A stretch of DNA of 64,000 nucleotides from Hemerocallis citrina (GCA_017893485.1 CM030360.1:146382516-146446515); one strand, 5' to 3'. Positions 11,294 through 22,794 are shown, counted from the stretch's first letter. The notes: generated by a model not told the origin, from the letters alone. A program made the numbers and translations.

Positions 11294-12573
11294 TTACCTA
11301 ACAACTTTGTTTGGACAATTTCTTGAATCGTTCTTTTGTCCCTGCAAACCACATGCATTGCATCGATTATGTTTTCGTTGAAACTTCTCTTTTATTGGCT
11401 TCAATCTCTTCCCGCTAGGCATTCCCTTTGTAATGCACTGTTGAGGGACTCCCATGGCAACATGAGACATATCCACATATGTTCCATATCCATGCCAACT
11501 ACCTTATGCATGTTGTCCACTACTTTCGAGTTGTGCACTACCTTCATGATGTCCAATCAATTCGGATTGCACAAGATAAATGCCTTCAATGCCCTTGAGC
11601 ATGTGGTCGAGCATATATTTGTAACTTTCATCGGAAGAACAACCAAGATCGACAATGTGTTTTGCGTAATGGATCAACTCACAATAGCGAGAAGCAAAAT
11701 TCCCACTAGCGCCTTAGTGAACAGATGTATCGGGTCCATCTTCTTGTAATATATTTCTCTGGTACTGTAGTGTGATTGGTGAACCTGAGAACCACCAAAA
11801 TATATTTGCAGGGAATGTCTATGAATTCAAACAAGTAACATCCACAAGTAGTCATTTGACAGAGTGCGCAAAAATGAACCAGCATCCCCGGTTCTGAATT
11901 TTCACAAAGCTTCACAAAGAAAGTTGCACTGTTCGATGTGTCAAGATCGGCAACGAAAGTAATAATATATAATAATCTTTCTGTATTTAATCTTGGAATT
12001 TGTATAAAAGCTTCAATGTGTAGACTCGCATCGTTTGTTCCTCCATAGGCCGATTGGGTCTTCAATTTTGGTCTCTTCTCACGATTACGATGATTTTATT
12101 TCAGTTCCTCTTGTCTTTTCCTTGCTAAGACTTTATCAAAGATGACGAAAATTTAATGTAACGAGTACTTCTTTTGAGTTTGAAGCTTCAAGAAAGAAGC
12201 ATAGACTCTCTCCGTTAGCTACTCAACATGATGACCCAAAATGACGATCTTGCATAGACGGTGGCCCATTTCTCACGAATTTCTAATATATCGTTCAACC
12301 ATTTATTATTCTCACATTCATATTGCAAAATCAATAATTTCCATTTCGCTTCAAAATTATTTATAAATTCAGAATTATAGATAATACTCTTAAAAGCTTC
12401 CCTAAACTTATCAGTATCATTCATTATGCTCACCTCCTGCGGTAACTTATTCAAAATATGTCAAATTCAATACCAATGCCGAGACTTAGGGAAATTTGTC
12501 TTCACTGCAACACCGATCCAACGATCCTGATCTGTCACCATGCCGGATGTAATACGTTTCATTACTCCTAACC

Positions 12574-15497
12574 TGTAATCCCTGTTTTCCATTTTTATGT
12601 ATTTTGAGTGTATTTTCTTTTTTTCCCTTGTATTTGATTCAGCTTGTACCATTGGACCGTATATTGGATCTTTATCTTCAATATATTCATGGTATTTTTG
12701 GTTTTATCTTCTTGTATCTGCTTGTCTATCTTTTGTTTCATTTCTTGGATCGGGCCATTGTCTTTGTTCTCTGTTATTGTTTTTGCCCTATTTTATTTTT
12801 GGTTCATGTCCTTTTTTTTTCTTTTTTTTCTTTTTTTTTTCTATTTTTTTCTTTTTTTTTTGGTACTCTTATTGTTCTCATTCCCTATTCTTTATCCTTG
12901 AGCTTGAACCCAAATCTTATATTAGCTCTAATACCCATTAAAACCATATCCATTATATTTAACTCAATAACCTATTCACTTAACTACCCCATACCCATTT
13001 TGTTTCCCCTGTACACCCGAAACCCACACCCGCACTTCCATCCGACCCGTTAACACCCCAATGCCGCCTCCACCGTCCTCTAACCCTAATATACTTCAAC
13101 TCATATTTAAACCCCCCTTACTCCATGCAGTCGCCGTGCACCATCTCCCGTCTCTATCTCTCTTTCCCCTTGTGTCCTTGAGTGCAGCTGTCCTCCATCC
13201 CGATCAACCCCAGCCTTCTGTTTCCCTCTCCTCGTCCCTGTGCACCATGTGCCCCACCCTCCCGTTCTCCTCTTCATCTCCCTGCATCCCGCTGCTTCGC
13301 TATGCCCTTCGACCAGCGCTGCACCTACCTCCTGTGTGCTCCTCGACACCGACAACCAGCAGCAGCAACACCTTGCTGGTGCTGTGCTCCGACAACAGCG
13401 CCAATAGCAGTCGTCCTTCGTTCTCCCTCTCCCTCTCTTCATCGTGTTCGCGGTATTGGTTGTGTGGATATCGTGTGATCTCGAGTCTTGGTTCGTGGGT
13501 TCGTTAGTTGTTCGTGGGTGTTGCTCTTTTTTGGTTCGTGTGTTCGTTGAGTTCATTGCTTGGGAATTCGTTCCCGTTATTCTTTTTTGCACCGTTTTCG
13601 TCGTCGGTTATAAGGCAAGTAACTTGTATTCTTTTCTTTGTGTAATACAAGTACTAAATACCGCCTGTAGTGTAGTTAGGTTCTAGAGACAATTTGAGTG
13701 TGAAACCCTCTTGTTGATCTTGTCTCTATTGTGTTGATTCGACCATAGTTGCCTCACGACATACATGACACGAAATAACCTAAGGTTGACCACTTCTTGT
13801 TATATATATGCGTGTTGTTCATATGATATCATGTGCTCGTTCGTGTTATTCGTGGTAGACTTATTGTGGACTTGTGAAATACCCTATACCATATTGTTTG
13901 GACATCTAGTACACTATATTTCGTGTTTGGTTGTGTTCTGGATGAGTTTCGTATGAACTAGTTGATTTTGTATATGAAGGATATTTACAGTTTTGCCGGT
14001 TTTCCCGTTTTGATCAGTATTTTAGACCCTATTGAGGTCAGTATTTGAAAATATTTTGTGAACATGATTTGTAGAGGATTATGTCTATTTTCCAACCCTT
14101 TTGACGGATCTCAGTTTTGATTTACGAGTTGTGAGTTATGTCTATTTTACTACAGTGGTGTCGAGAGATTTCTAGATTTGATTTCTGTGAATTCTGAAGA
14201 GTAATCTATTTTTATCATGATGTCAAAAGTATTATTTTGATCCAATATTTTGCACAGTACAACTAGACCTGATTGGGATTAACCATGAATTTTTGTGGAT
14301 TTATTTGATGAGTTTTACAAACCGTTCTATGTTTCCAAACAATTACTATACATGCAGAATTTTCTTGCTATTCAGTAAAGAACCTGATTTACGACCTAAT
14401 TCTACTTGCTATTTGTAAAATGTTTGTGGATATGAAATTTAGCCTACTGTGTCTATTTTATCACCCTTTTTACAGATTTGGATTTTGATTTATGGTTTGC
14501 GAGATATTGCTGTTTTCGTACTGCAATGTTTGTGATTTCAGATTTACAAAACTGTCGTGTCTTGATATTTTCTGATTTTTGTGGACTAAACTATTTATAT
14601 TGAAAAATTATGAAACTTGATTTTCTGTTACTATACATATAGGGAAATAACCCAGATTTTTCGTGGATTTAATTTATGAGTTTTCGTACTGTTTTCCTGA
14701 CTTTGAATACAAAATACTGATTACTTGTACGTTTCACGTGAAGTGCTACCTAGATAGTAATAAATACAAGACTTGAACATAATACTTGATCACTTGACAC
14801 ATAATACTTGATTACTTGTACATGTTACATGATGCCTGATACTTGTTCACTTGATACTTGATACTTGCCACATGATACTTGATACTTGATACTCGTCACT
14901 TGTTACTTGTTTACATGATACTTGTTTACTTGACACTTGATACGTGCTACTTGCACTTGTTCATCTTGCCATGCTAGTTGTTATATTTTATTTCCATGCC
15001 TATTCCATGCTATTTGTTTAGTTTTTCCATGTACTTGTATCTTGCACTACAAGCGACCTGTAACTTGCATTGACGGGAATTTGTTTTCTCTTTCCTTTTC
15101 CTGCAATTTATTAAATTACAGATTTTGGAGAACAGTTGCCAGATGGAGTTGGTGACATGAGATACTAGCTGCTGGATTTTGCTATTATTATTTCTTGTTG
15201 CTTATTTTGAACAATTGTATTTTGCTACTTGTATTTATTTGTATTTGGGCAATGTGACCCAGGATATTGACTTATTCAGATATGAATTATTTGAGATTAA
15301 TATATTTTGTTTCAAGTATTCTTGTTGGTATTTTGATTCATATATGCATACTTGGTTGACTTTTCTTGCTTCCAACTTTGATTATTCTTATGAAATGTTG
15401 TAAAGATTCTGAACAGCTTATGGATGATAAAAACCATTCGCTGGGCTTAGTCACGTATCCGTATTCTGTATTCTCTTTTGAGAAGCGGGGCGTGACA
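12574..15497 (+). mobile_element. Solo LTR inserted in the FAR1 transposase, probably Tekay/Del-like
   Basis: Begins TGTAATCCCTG, ends GCGGGGCGTGACA, flanked by a perfect 5-bp duplication TAACC (12569-12573 and 15498-15502). Excising it with one TAACC rejoins the transposase in frame. The terminus style (TGTNAC.CCC) recalls Tekay/Del chromoviruses; that is a guess from memory. No coding sequence, PBS or second LTR. The proline- and serine-rich ORFs at 13061-13592 are compositional. 14740-14990 has a string of ACTTGATACTTG-type words. Confidence 0.8.
14740..14990. repeat. Degenerate ACTTGATACTTG short tandem words inside the LTR
   Basis: The words ACTTGATAC, ACTTGTTAC and ACATGATAC follow each other many times in about 250 bp. 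Confidence 0.6.
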
Positions 15498-16520
15498 TAA
15501 CCACTTTTCAAATAACCACACAAATGAAGAGGCCTTCTCCTTTGAAATGAACCCACAACCTAAGAAAGTTTATTGTCAAAGATGATTTATTTCAACAAAT
15601 GGAACAAATAACATTCTATATCGGTTTATTATGTATGGCATCAAAGGAAACTACATCACCAAATTCTTCATAATTCATCCTGGCAGACCATCCACCTATA
15701 TACAATGAGACAACCAGCCTTCGACATCTAGCTGGAAATCATTAAAAAAAACAGATCCTTCTCTTTTTATGATTCAAAAAATTCAATTAGTATTTGACCA
15801 TCGTGTCCTTTCATAGCTTCCCTCGAGTCTCTCTCATGATTTCTAGCATCGGTTTCGGTGAATTCTATTTTATTGTGACCTCTACTAGCACTTTCAAAGA
15901 AAAGCATTTGTTTGCACGTAGGAATACAAACTTGGGCAAGTTGATCAATTATTCTTTTATCAGATTTCGACACACTATGAGAACAATAAATATCTTCTAC
16001 CGGATGAAGTAAATTCATGATTGTGTAGTTCATGAAATGAATATAAAAGCAACTCATATATTACTTTCTTCGTTTAGTTCCACACAAACAAAAACTGTGC
16101 AATCCGTTCTGGAAGTAGTTCCCGGTCTAACATCATTAGGCTGACTCGATGATGCCCCGACTTTATTACATAGATATGACTTGTCCATTATCTCAGTGTC
16201 CTTTAATTTATTCTCACCCTTACACATTTGGAAACCCGCCCATCTACCATAACTCTTATAAAAATTCTCTGCTTCCTCTAGAGTATGGAACGTCATATAT
16301 ATCTTTTCTTTGAGGTGCTCGTCAACTTGCGATCTAGATTCACCTTCTTGTGGAGACACAAAATTGTCGGCGGCAACGAAATTTCCTTCATCACTCTTCA
16401 TATCTCACATAAAAAATAATGCAACAATTCTCAATACACTATTTATATAGACCAAATCATAAACACAACATACGCACACCGAATCACACTATTTTGAATA
16501 TACATACGAAACAACATATG

Positions 16521-16806
16521 TGAAAAAAATAGCACAAACGATAACAAAAAATTATGAAACTTTACAAGTATGTCGGATTCACTACATACATTCTAACACA
16601 ACTTGTAGAAGTGAGTTTCGACTTCCAGTTACGAGATACGGCTATGTATCACTTTCATACAAGCAAAACAAAATAAAGTTATACATAACCGTATCTCGCA
16701 AACTGTGGGTCTAAGCTCACTTCTACAAGTTGTGTTAGTTTGTGTGTGCTGTGAATCTGACCTACTCACAATGTTTCATAATTTTTTGTTGTTGTTTGTG
16801 CAGTTT
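16521..16806. repeat. Subterminal palindromic unit P3 (MULE A, right)
   Basis: Same ~280-bp fold-back family as P1 and P2, immediately upstream (in the minus sense) of the FAR1 start codon. Confidence 0.75.
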
Positions 16807-16864
16807 TTTATGTTTTCATACTCAAGAATTCCAAAATTATAGTTGTTGTTGTTGTTGTTTGATA

Positions 16865-17148
16865 TTTATAAAACCACACAAACGGCAACCAAAAATTAAG
16901 AAACTCTGCGTGTAGGTCGGATTCACCACACATAAGCTAACTCAACTTCTAGAAGTGAGTTTCGACTCGCGGTTTGCGAGATACAGCCATGTATCACTAT
17001 ATTTTTTTCTTCTTCTATGTGAGTGATACATTCCTATATCTTACAAACCGTGAATTAAAACTCACTTCTAACAGTTGTGTTAGCTTGTGTGTGGTGAATC
17101 CAACTTACTCGCAAAGTTTAAAAATATTTAGTGCTCGTTTGTGCGGTT
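16865..17148. repeat. Subterminal palindromic unit P4 (MULE A, right)
   Basis: Fourth copy; arms meet near GTATCACTATATTTTT. Confidence 0.75.
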
Positions 17149-17214
17149 TTACATAGATCAAACAACAACTACATTTACAACTAAAATTTGGGATTTTTTT
17201 TAGTGGGAAAACAT

Positions 17215-17496
17215 GGAAAACTGCACAACCGACAATCAAAAATTCCAAAACATTCGAGTTGGTCAGATTTACCACACATAAGATAACACAACTTGTAGAA
17301 GTGAGTTTCGACTCACGGTTTGTGAGATACAGCCATGTATCACTTTATTTGTTTTGCTTGTATGAAAGTGATACACGGCTGTATGTCGCAAACCGTGAGT
17401 CAAAACTCACTTCTACAAGTTGTGTTAGCTTGTGTATGGTAAACCCTATCTACTCGCAAAGTTTGGTAATTTTTTTTGGCATTTGTGCGGTTTTGC
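17215..17496. repeat. Subterminal palindromic unit P5 (MULE A, right)
   Basis: Fifth copy; arms nearly identical to P2 (CACGGTTTGTGAGATAC / GTCGCAAACCGTGAG). Confidence 0.75.
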
Positions 17497-17639
17497 AATT
17501 ATCAAATAACAACTACAACTACTTTTATAAATTGAGCGATCAACAACAACTACATCTACAATACTACCATCTATAAATATCAAATAACTGTATTCTATAC
17601 ACATCAAATAACTACATCTATATAACTACACATCACAAA

Positions 17640-18083
17640 ATAAATTTAAAAAATAACCTGTGCCGTAATTGATTAAGAATAGCAAGTAATTAGGGCCAAT
17701 TATACAAAGATGGGATTTTCGATTATCTTGCACAATGCGGAGTTGTATGGCATAGATGTTGTTGGCGATGTGTATGGATTTAAACGGTGAAGTAGGGTTT
17801 CGAGTTCCCGATTGGGTTTCGAAGACTGGAGGAAGAGCGGACCTGTTTGGGTTATCGACTTGGAGGAGGAGGAGGAGGATAAGGAGGGGTTTCGATGTTA
17901 GGGTGTTGGGTTTTGTTCGGAAGAGAAAGAGAGCAACAAGAGATAGATTGAGAGAGAGAGAAAAAAAAGGATGTGGGCGATTGGGAGGAGGATGAGGCAC
18001 CAGCGACCGGTGGACGGTGTCGGGTTTGGAGTTTTTTTTGTTTTTGTTTTGTTTGGGTTCGGTCGGGAGTGAGAGAGAGCAAC

Positions 18084-18122
<39 letters not shown>

Positions 18123-18240
18123 TGAAGGGGTATTTGGGGTGAAACCCCAGACAATCATGACTTTTGGATCATGATCAAGGTAATCCAACGGCCCAAGGGG
18201 GAGTTTGCATCGGGACAGACCCATTTTGCAATGGAAAGCA
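17640..18240 (-). repeat. Right terminal inverted repeat of MULE A
   Basis: Inverted counterpart of 3173-3840. It carries a (GA)n run at about 18085-18120 and ends GCAATGGAAAGCA against (TA)n. Confidence 0.65.
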
Positions 18241-18412
18241 TATATATATATATATATATAAGCATATATATATATATATATGCTTATATATATATGCTTA
18301 TATATATGCTTATATATATAAGTATAAGTATATATATATGCTTATATATATATATATATATGCTTTCCATTGCAAAATGGGTCTGTCCCGATGCAAACTC
18401 CCCCTTGGGCGA
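18191..18412. repeat. Perfect ~49-bp inverted repeat around a (TA)n-rich core
   Basis: 18191-18240 (CCCAAGGGGG...GGAAAGCA) is repeated exactly in reverse complement at about 18361-18410. The 120 bp between are TATA/GCATATA low-complexity. The right arm looks like an inverted fragment of MULE A's own terminus. Confidence 0.8.
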
Positions 18413-18428
18413 GAGAGAGAGAGTGAGT

Positions 18429-18781
18429 AATGTTTCGTTGTGCGCAGGGCCTCCGTGTGCACTCGGCCTTCCCACCTTCGTATCGACGATCCGAACCGTT
18501 CACATTGATCTACACATCTAAATTAATCTAAATATGTAAAATTAAATTATTTGAAATTTATTTGCCCATCCATTGAAGTGTTACAAAATTGTATGGCTGA
18601 AAATCGTTCTTTTTTATAGTCACGTGATGGATGGGTAAATGAATTTCAAATAATTTGATTTTACATATTTAGAATAATTTATATGTGTAGATCAATTTGA
18701 ACGGTTCAAATCGTTGATACGAATGTGGGAAGGCCAAGTGCACACTAGTGCACACGGAGGCCTAGTGCACAACAAAACATT
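18429..18781. mobile_element. ~350-bp palindromic MITE, copy 1
   Basis: Ends AATGTTTCGTTGTGCGCA and its inverse GTGCACAACAAAACATT. The arms carry GGCCTCCGTGTGCACT, CCTTCCCACCTTCGTA and GAACGGTTC, and the middle has CATCCATTGAAGTGTTAC. A second copy lies at 22795-23118 and a fragment at 23142-23222. No coding capacity. Superfamily undetermined. Confidence 0.7.

Positions 18782-18784
<3 letters not shown>

Positions 18785-18860
<76 letters not shown>
18785..18860. repeat. (TA)n microsatellite
   Basis: An uninterrupted TA run of about 75 bp. Confidence 0.95.
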
Positions 18861-18861
<1 letters not shown>

Positions 18862-19351
18862 TTGCCTCTTTTATCTCCAATTTCATATGCTTCGTGCAAG
18901 CGATTTGGGACAAGAATGTTTATTAAGCCAAGAGTTTTTTAGAATAGGAAGAGAAGGGTGGTACTGATTTGTCTTTCCTTCTCAATGTGGTAGCCCGCGA
19001 GTTCAAAGACTCAGTCACGGACAACGAACCACCGCGGGGCAAAGGCAACCCAATGCATTTCTCGTTACATAACATCTCAGGCTCAGGATCACTGTCATTT
19101 GGCTGACCTGGATTCGATTCCACATACCCATAGGTAAGAGCGTAGTGAGTTTCAATAGGGAAATCAAAACAAGCATAACAACCTAACCGCCAGCGAATGT
19201 GTAATATAAACGAACCATGATGCTAAGTAATTAAGAAGGAGCTACCTTCTTTCACTGTTTTTACACGACACGACACACCTATTTGATGTGAGAGCCGGAT
19301 ACAAGTACCATATATCCTGACGATGTGAAACCCCAACCTGGGGCTTCCGGG

Positions 19352-19354
<3 letters not shown>
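18861..19354. other. Unassigned sequence with balanced composition
   Basis: Differs from the neighbouring transposons. It has a 66-codon minus-strand ORF (19123-18923), but I recognise no family. It could be a gene or organellar fragment. Confidence 0.3.
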
Positions 19355-19392
<38 letters not shown>

Positions 19393-19397
<5 letters not shown>

Positions 19398-19567
19398 TAA
19401 GGGATATGAGCAACTTGCTCATTTAGTAAATGAGCAATTGATTATGTGGCATGCATGTGATACATTGGACAACAAACAACTAACCCTTTTAAGAATTTTC
19501 CAATCACATGCATGCCACATCATCAGCTGCTCATTTACTAAATGAGCAAGTTGCTCATACCCCTTTT

Positions 19568-19571
<4 letters not shown>
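19393..19571 (+). mobile_element. TA-targeting fold-back MITE, copy 4
   Basis: Same family as 2240-2411, with a ~7-bp duplication in the loop (ACAACAAACAAC), between (TA)n runs 19355-19392 and 19573-19628. Confidence 0.75.
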
Positions 19572-19632
<61 letters not shown>

Positions 19633-19859
19633 TTTCTTCGTTTGCAAACAGGTTTGTTTGCACAGACTCGTTGCAAATGGCATTTTGAGCCGTTGGATCG
19701 CTCATGATCTAATCCAATGATTCAGATCGCCCCCGCCCAAACACCCCCATCTCACTTAAGTTTTGGAGGGTATATTGGGTATTTCACCTCATTATACCCC
19801 GTCAACGCTTAAGCTTTTCCCATATTTTCTCTCTCTCGATGTCGTTAAGTTTTTTTTTT

Positions 19860-19975
19860 TTTTTTGCAAAAATATAACTTAGTCCGTCATTAGCAACGAC
19901 GAGCTAAGTTATATATTTAAAAAAAATACAACCTAGCCCATTATTGGCAACGGCGGGCTAAGGTATAATAAGGTT
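19860..19975. repeat. Short palindromic units in the MULE B TIR
   Basis: CCGTCATTAGCAACGACG and CCATTATTGGCAACGGCGG, each flanked by TAAGTTATA/AGCTAAG. A single match recurs at 22501-22530 next to the deletion point. Confidence 0.55.
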
Positions 19976-20610
19976 ACATTTTTTTTAAGTACTACTTACT
20001 CTATCTTCTCTCTCCCACTCTCTCCCTACTCGCTCTCTCTTCTTCCTCATTCTCAAACCCAAACCCAAACTCAACCACCTCACCCAAATTCTCTCTCACT
20101 CCGATACCTCCTCATCCTTCAATTCACTCTCCCACTCACTCACTCTCTCTTCCGAAGGACCTCCCGAAACCCAAAAACCCTAACCCTAACCCGTCATTGA
20201 AACCCCTCCTCCTCCATCCACTGTTGTTGCATCTCCTCCATTCTCACACTCTCTCACTCCCAATCTCTCCTCCCTTCTTCCAAAGCAAATCGGGAACTCG
20301 AAATTCTAGTTCGGCGATTAAATTTGAGCACATCGTCGACAACACCTAAACTGTGTAAATCTTAATTGTACAAGGTATTTATGTTGATTTTTTGTATCTA
20401 TGTTGATTTTTATGCTTCGTAATTGTATTTATGTAGATTTATATGTTTACTAATTACTTGAATATATTTTTGTGATTCGTAATTAAGTAGATGAGGTAGT
20501 TAGTATGTAGTTAATTGATTATTGTAGACAGTATAATTGAAGACGTAGTTGTTATTGTTTGCTCAAACTGTTGATCTAATAGATGTTTTTAATTATTCAA
20601 TATTAGTAAA

Positions 20611-20905
20611 ACCCCACAAACGACCATAAAAAAAATTCCAAAACTTTGCAAGTAGGTCGGATTCACGATACATAAGCTAATGCAACTTGTAGGTGTGAGT
20701 TTCGACTCACGGTTTGCAAGATACGGCCGTGTATTGTTTTCCATTCTTATTCGTGAATGAAAGCGATACACGGCCGTATCAAGCAAATCGTGAGTCGAGT
20801 TGGTCGAAACTCAATTATACAAGTTGCGTTGGCTTGTGTGGGGTGAGCCCGATCTACTCGCAAATTTTTGGAATTTTTCGATGCCGTTTGTCTGATTTTA
20901 TACGT
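20611..20905. repeat. Subterminal palindromic unit P6 (MULE B)
   Basis: Same fold-back family as P1 to P5; a TCGAGTTGG insertion lies in the right arm. Confidence 0.7.
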
Positions 20906-20959
20906 TTTCGTACCACAAACCACTAAATCAAATATTTTTGTTAATTTGAGTACATAAAA

Positions 20960-21245
20960 GTAGAAAACCTCACTAACGGCAACTAAAAATTTTGAAACTT
21001 TGCGAGTAGGTCTGGCTCACCCCAATCCAACGCAACTTGTAGAATTGAGTTTCGATTCACGGTTTGCTAGATACGGCCGTATATCACTTTATTTTGTATT
21101 TTCTTGAAATAAAGCGATATTCGGTCGTATCTCGCAAACCGTGAGTTGAAACTCAATTTTACAAGTTGCGTTGGCTTGTGTGGGTTGAGCCCGACCTACT
21201 CGTAATGTTTCGTAATTTTTTGATGTCATTTGTGTATGTTTTCTG
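20960..21245. repeat. Subterminal palindromic unit P7 (MULE B)
   Basis: Seventh copy, immediately before the FAR1 pseudogene, as P3 is in MULE A. Confidence 0.7.
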
Positions 21246-21326
21246 GTGTGTTTATATATGCAAATAGTATAATTAGGTCCATATAATTAGTGTATTGATA
21301 ACTGTTCTACTATTTGTTATGTTAGA

Positions 21327-22497
21327 AATGAATAGTGTAGAATGAAGTTCCTTTTCCGGTGATAAATTTGTTTGTGCACAAGAAAGTGGTGAATCTCGGC
21401 CACAAGTTGACGAGCACCTAAAACCAAAGATAGGTATGACGTTTCATACTTTAGATGAAGCAGAAAAATTTTATGCATCATATTCTAGATGTGCAGGTTT
21501 CGCTATGCGTATGGTGTGGGAATAAATACAAGGGAATCAATGTAATCGATAAACCATATGTATGTAATAAAGCTGGGAAGTCACCGAGTCAGCCTAATGA
21601 TGCTAGACGGGGAACTACTTTTAGAACAAGTTGCAAAGCTTCCGTTCGTGTAAAACTAAATGAAAAAAGTAATTACATGAGTTATCTATTCATTTAATGA
21701 ATCACGCAATCACAAATTTATTTCATCCGGTAGAAGTCATTTGGTACCTTGAAACCGTAAAGTGTCAAAATTCGATAAAAGAGTAATTTGTCAACTTACC
21801 GAAGCTAATGTTTCTATATGCAAACAAATATTTTTCTTCGAAAGTGCAAGTGGAGGTCATGATAAAATTGGATTCACTGAAACTGATTTTAGAAATCTAA
21901 GGAGAGACTCGACAGAAGGTATGAAAGGACATGACGGGCAAATGCTCATTGAGTTCTTTGAAGACCGATCATTTATTTTTGTATGATTACCAATTAGATT
22001 CCGAATTTCGATTGTCCCATTATATTTGGATGGATGGTATTGCTAGGAAGAATGTAGAAGTATTTGGGGATGTAGTTTGCTTTGCTGCCACCTACAACAT
22101 GAACCGATACGGAATGTTATTCGTATCATTTGTTGGAGTCAACCATCATTGGTAATCAACATTCTTAGGTTGTGGGTTCATTCCAAATGAGAAGGCATCT
22201 TCATTTGAGTGGTTCTTTGAAAAGTGGCGAGGAGCTATGTACATGAGCCGATAGGCATCATGACGGATGAAGATCGTGGAATTGGTGCTGCACTGAAGAA
22301 AGTTTTCCCATTGACTGAGCATAGATATTGCATTTGGTATATTTTGGATAAGTTACCACAGGAGGTGAATATGTTGAATAATATCGATGAGTTTAGGGAT
22401 GCTTTGAAGAGTATCATCTATACGGAAGAATATAAAAATAATTTTGAAGAGAAGTGAAAATTATTGTTTTTGCAATACAAAGTTGAGAATAACAAAA
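21327..22497 (+). pseudogene. FAR1-type MULE transposase, 3'-deleted and frame-shifted
   Basis: The N-terminal FAR1 region is at about 21420-21660 (GMTFHTLDEAEKFYASYSR, then VCNKAGKSPSQPNDARRGTT in another frame). A middle block is at 21762-21986 (SKFDKRVICQLTEANVSICK). The DDE-type core is at about 21990-22460 (DGIARKNVEVFGDVVCFAAT, GIMTDEDRGIGAALKKVFP, LDKLPQEVNMLNNIDEFRDA). Several stops and frame changes separate the blocks. It has no SWIM finger because the gene is cut at 22497 by the internal deletion of MULE B. It is parallel to the A copy, and the two give a useful unbroken reference for each other's lesions. Confidence 0.8.
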
Positions 22498-22737
22498 ATG
22501 GTTACCAACGACGGGCTAAGTTATATTTTTTGTAAAAAAAACTTAACGATGTACAAGAAAGAGAGTAAGTGTGAGAGAGAATTAAGCGTTGAAGGGGTAT
22601 AATGAGGTAAAATACATATTCTACCCCTCTAAAACTTATGTGAGGTGATGGGTATTTGGGCGGGGATGATCTGAGCCAATGGATGCCGTTTGCAACAGGT
22701 ATGTGCAAACAGACTCATTTGCAATGGAATAAGTATG

Positions 22738-22739
<2 letters not shown>

Positions 22740-22775
<36 letters not shown>
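22740..22775. repeat. (TA)n microsatellite
   Basis: TA run immediately after the right end of MULE B. Confidence 0.9.
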
Positions 22776-22778
<3 letters not shown>

Positions 22779-22794
22779 GGGGATTCCGGGTTCA

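Larger units (their letters stand above)
11294..16401 (-). pseudogene. FAR1/FHY3-type MULE transposase, broken, split by a solo LTR
   Basis: The N-terminus at 16401-16054 has the FAR1 DNA-binding region (TFHTLEEAENFYKSYGRWAGF). A frame-shifted continuation lies at 16057-15767. The DDE-type core resumes at about 15556-15503 (SSF-WLFE-W) and, beyond the LTR at 12574-15497, at 12573-12215 (TDQDRWIGVAVKTNFPKSR, LNKLPQEVSIM). The SWIM zinc-finger block is at about 11900-11740 (CGCYLFEFIDIPCKYIL; the last SWIM His is replaced by Tyr). A Cys-rich knuckle follows at 11294-11476 (CNACGLQGQKNDSRNCP). Stops and frameshifts disable it. FAR1-type proteins are MULE transposases, also domesticated as transcription factors. 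It lies just inside the right TIR and converges on the PMD gene. Confidence 0.8.
3173..18240. mobile_element. MULE A: large decayed Mutator-like element with two convergent genes
   Basis: The outer ends are inverted copies of each other. The left begins CTTCCATTGCGAACATGCC (about 3175); the reverse complement of the right end begins TGCTTTCCATTGCAAAATGG (18240). Similarity continues inward for about 650 bp and then through large palindromic units (two on the left, three on the right). The left arm leads into a PMD gene on +, the right arm into a FAR1-type transposase on -, and the genes converge. Two solo LTRs (6840-8494 and 12574-15497) are later insertions; without them the element is about 10.5 kb. 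Both flanks are (TA)n, so a 9-bp duplication cannot be read. MULE assignment rests on the FAR1-type transposase (MULE-derived family) and long TIRs. All genes are broken. Confidence 0.7.
19630..22733. mobile_element. MULE B: internally deleted relative of MULE A carrying only the FAR1 gene
   Basis: The left TIR (CTTTCTTCGTTTGCAAACAG; CCGTTGGATC) and the right TIR (reverse complement begins CTTATTCCATTGCAAATG) share the A-type termini, and both abut (TA)n. From the left come a pyrimidine-rich leader (19800-20300), palindromic units P6 and P7, then the FAR1 transposase on +. The transposase breaks off at about 22497, where it joins directly to right-TIR sequence (ACGACGGGCTAAGTTATA, also seen inverted near 19900). 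So the 3' part of the gene and any second gene are deleted. Confidence 0.7.

Noticed and set aside
13061..13592. 161- and 148-codon ORFs that look proline/serine or arginine rich
   Set aside because: Inside the solo LTR, overlapping on both strands, no family motif.
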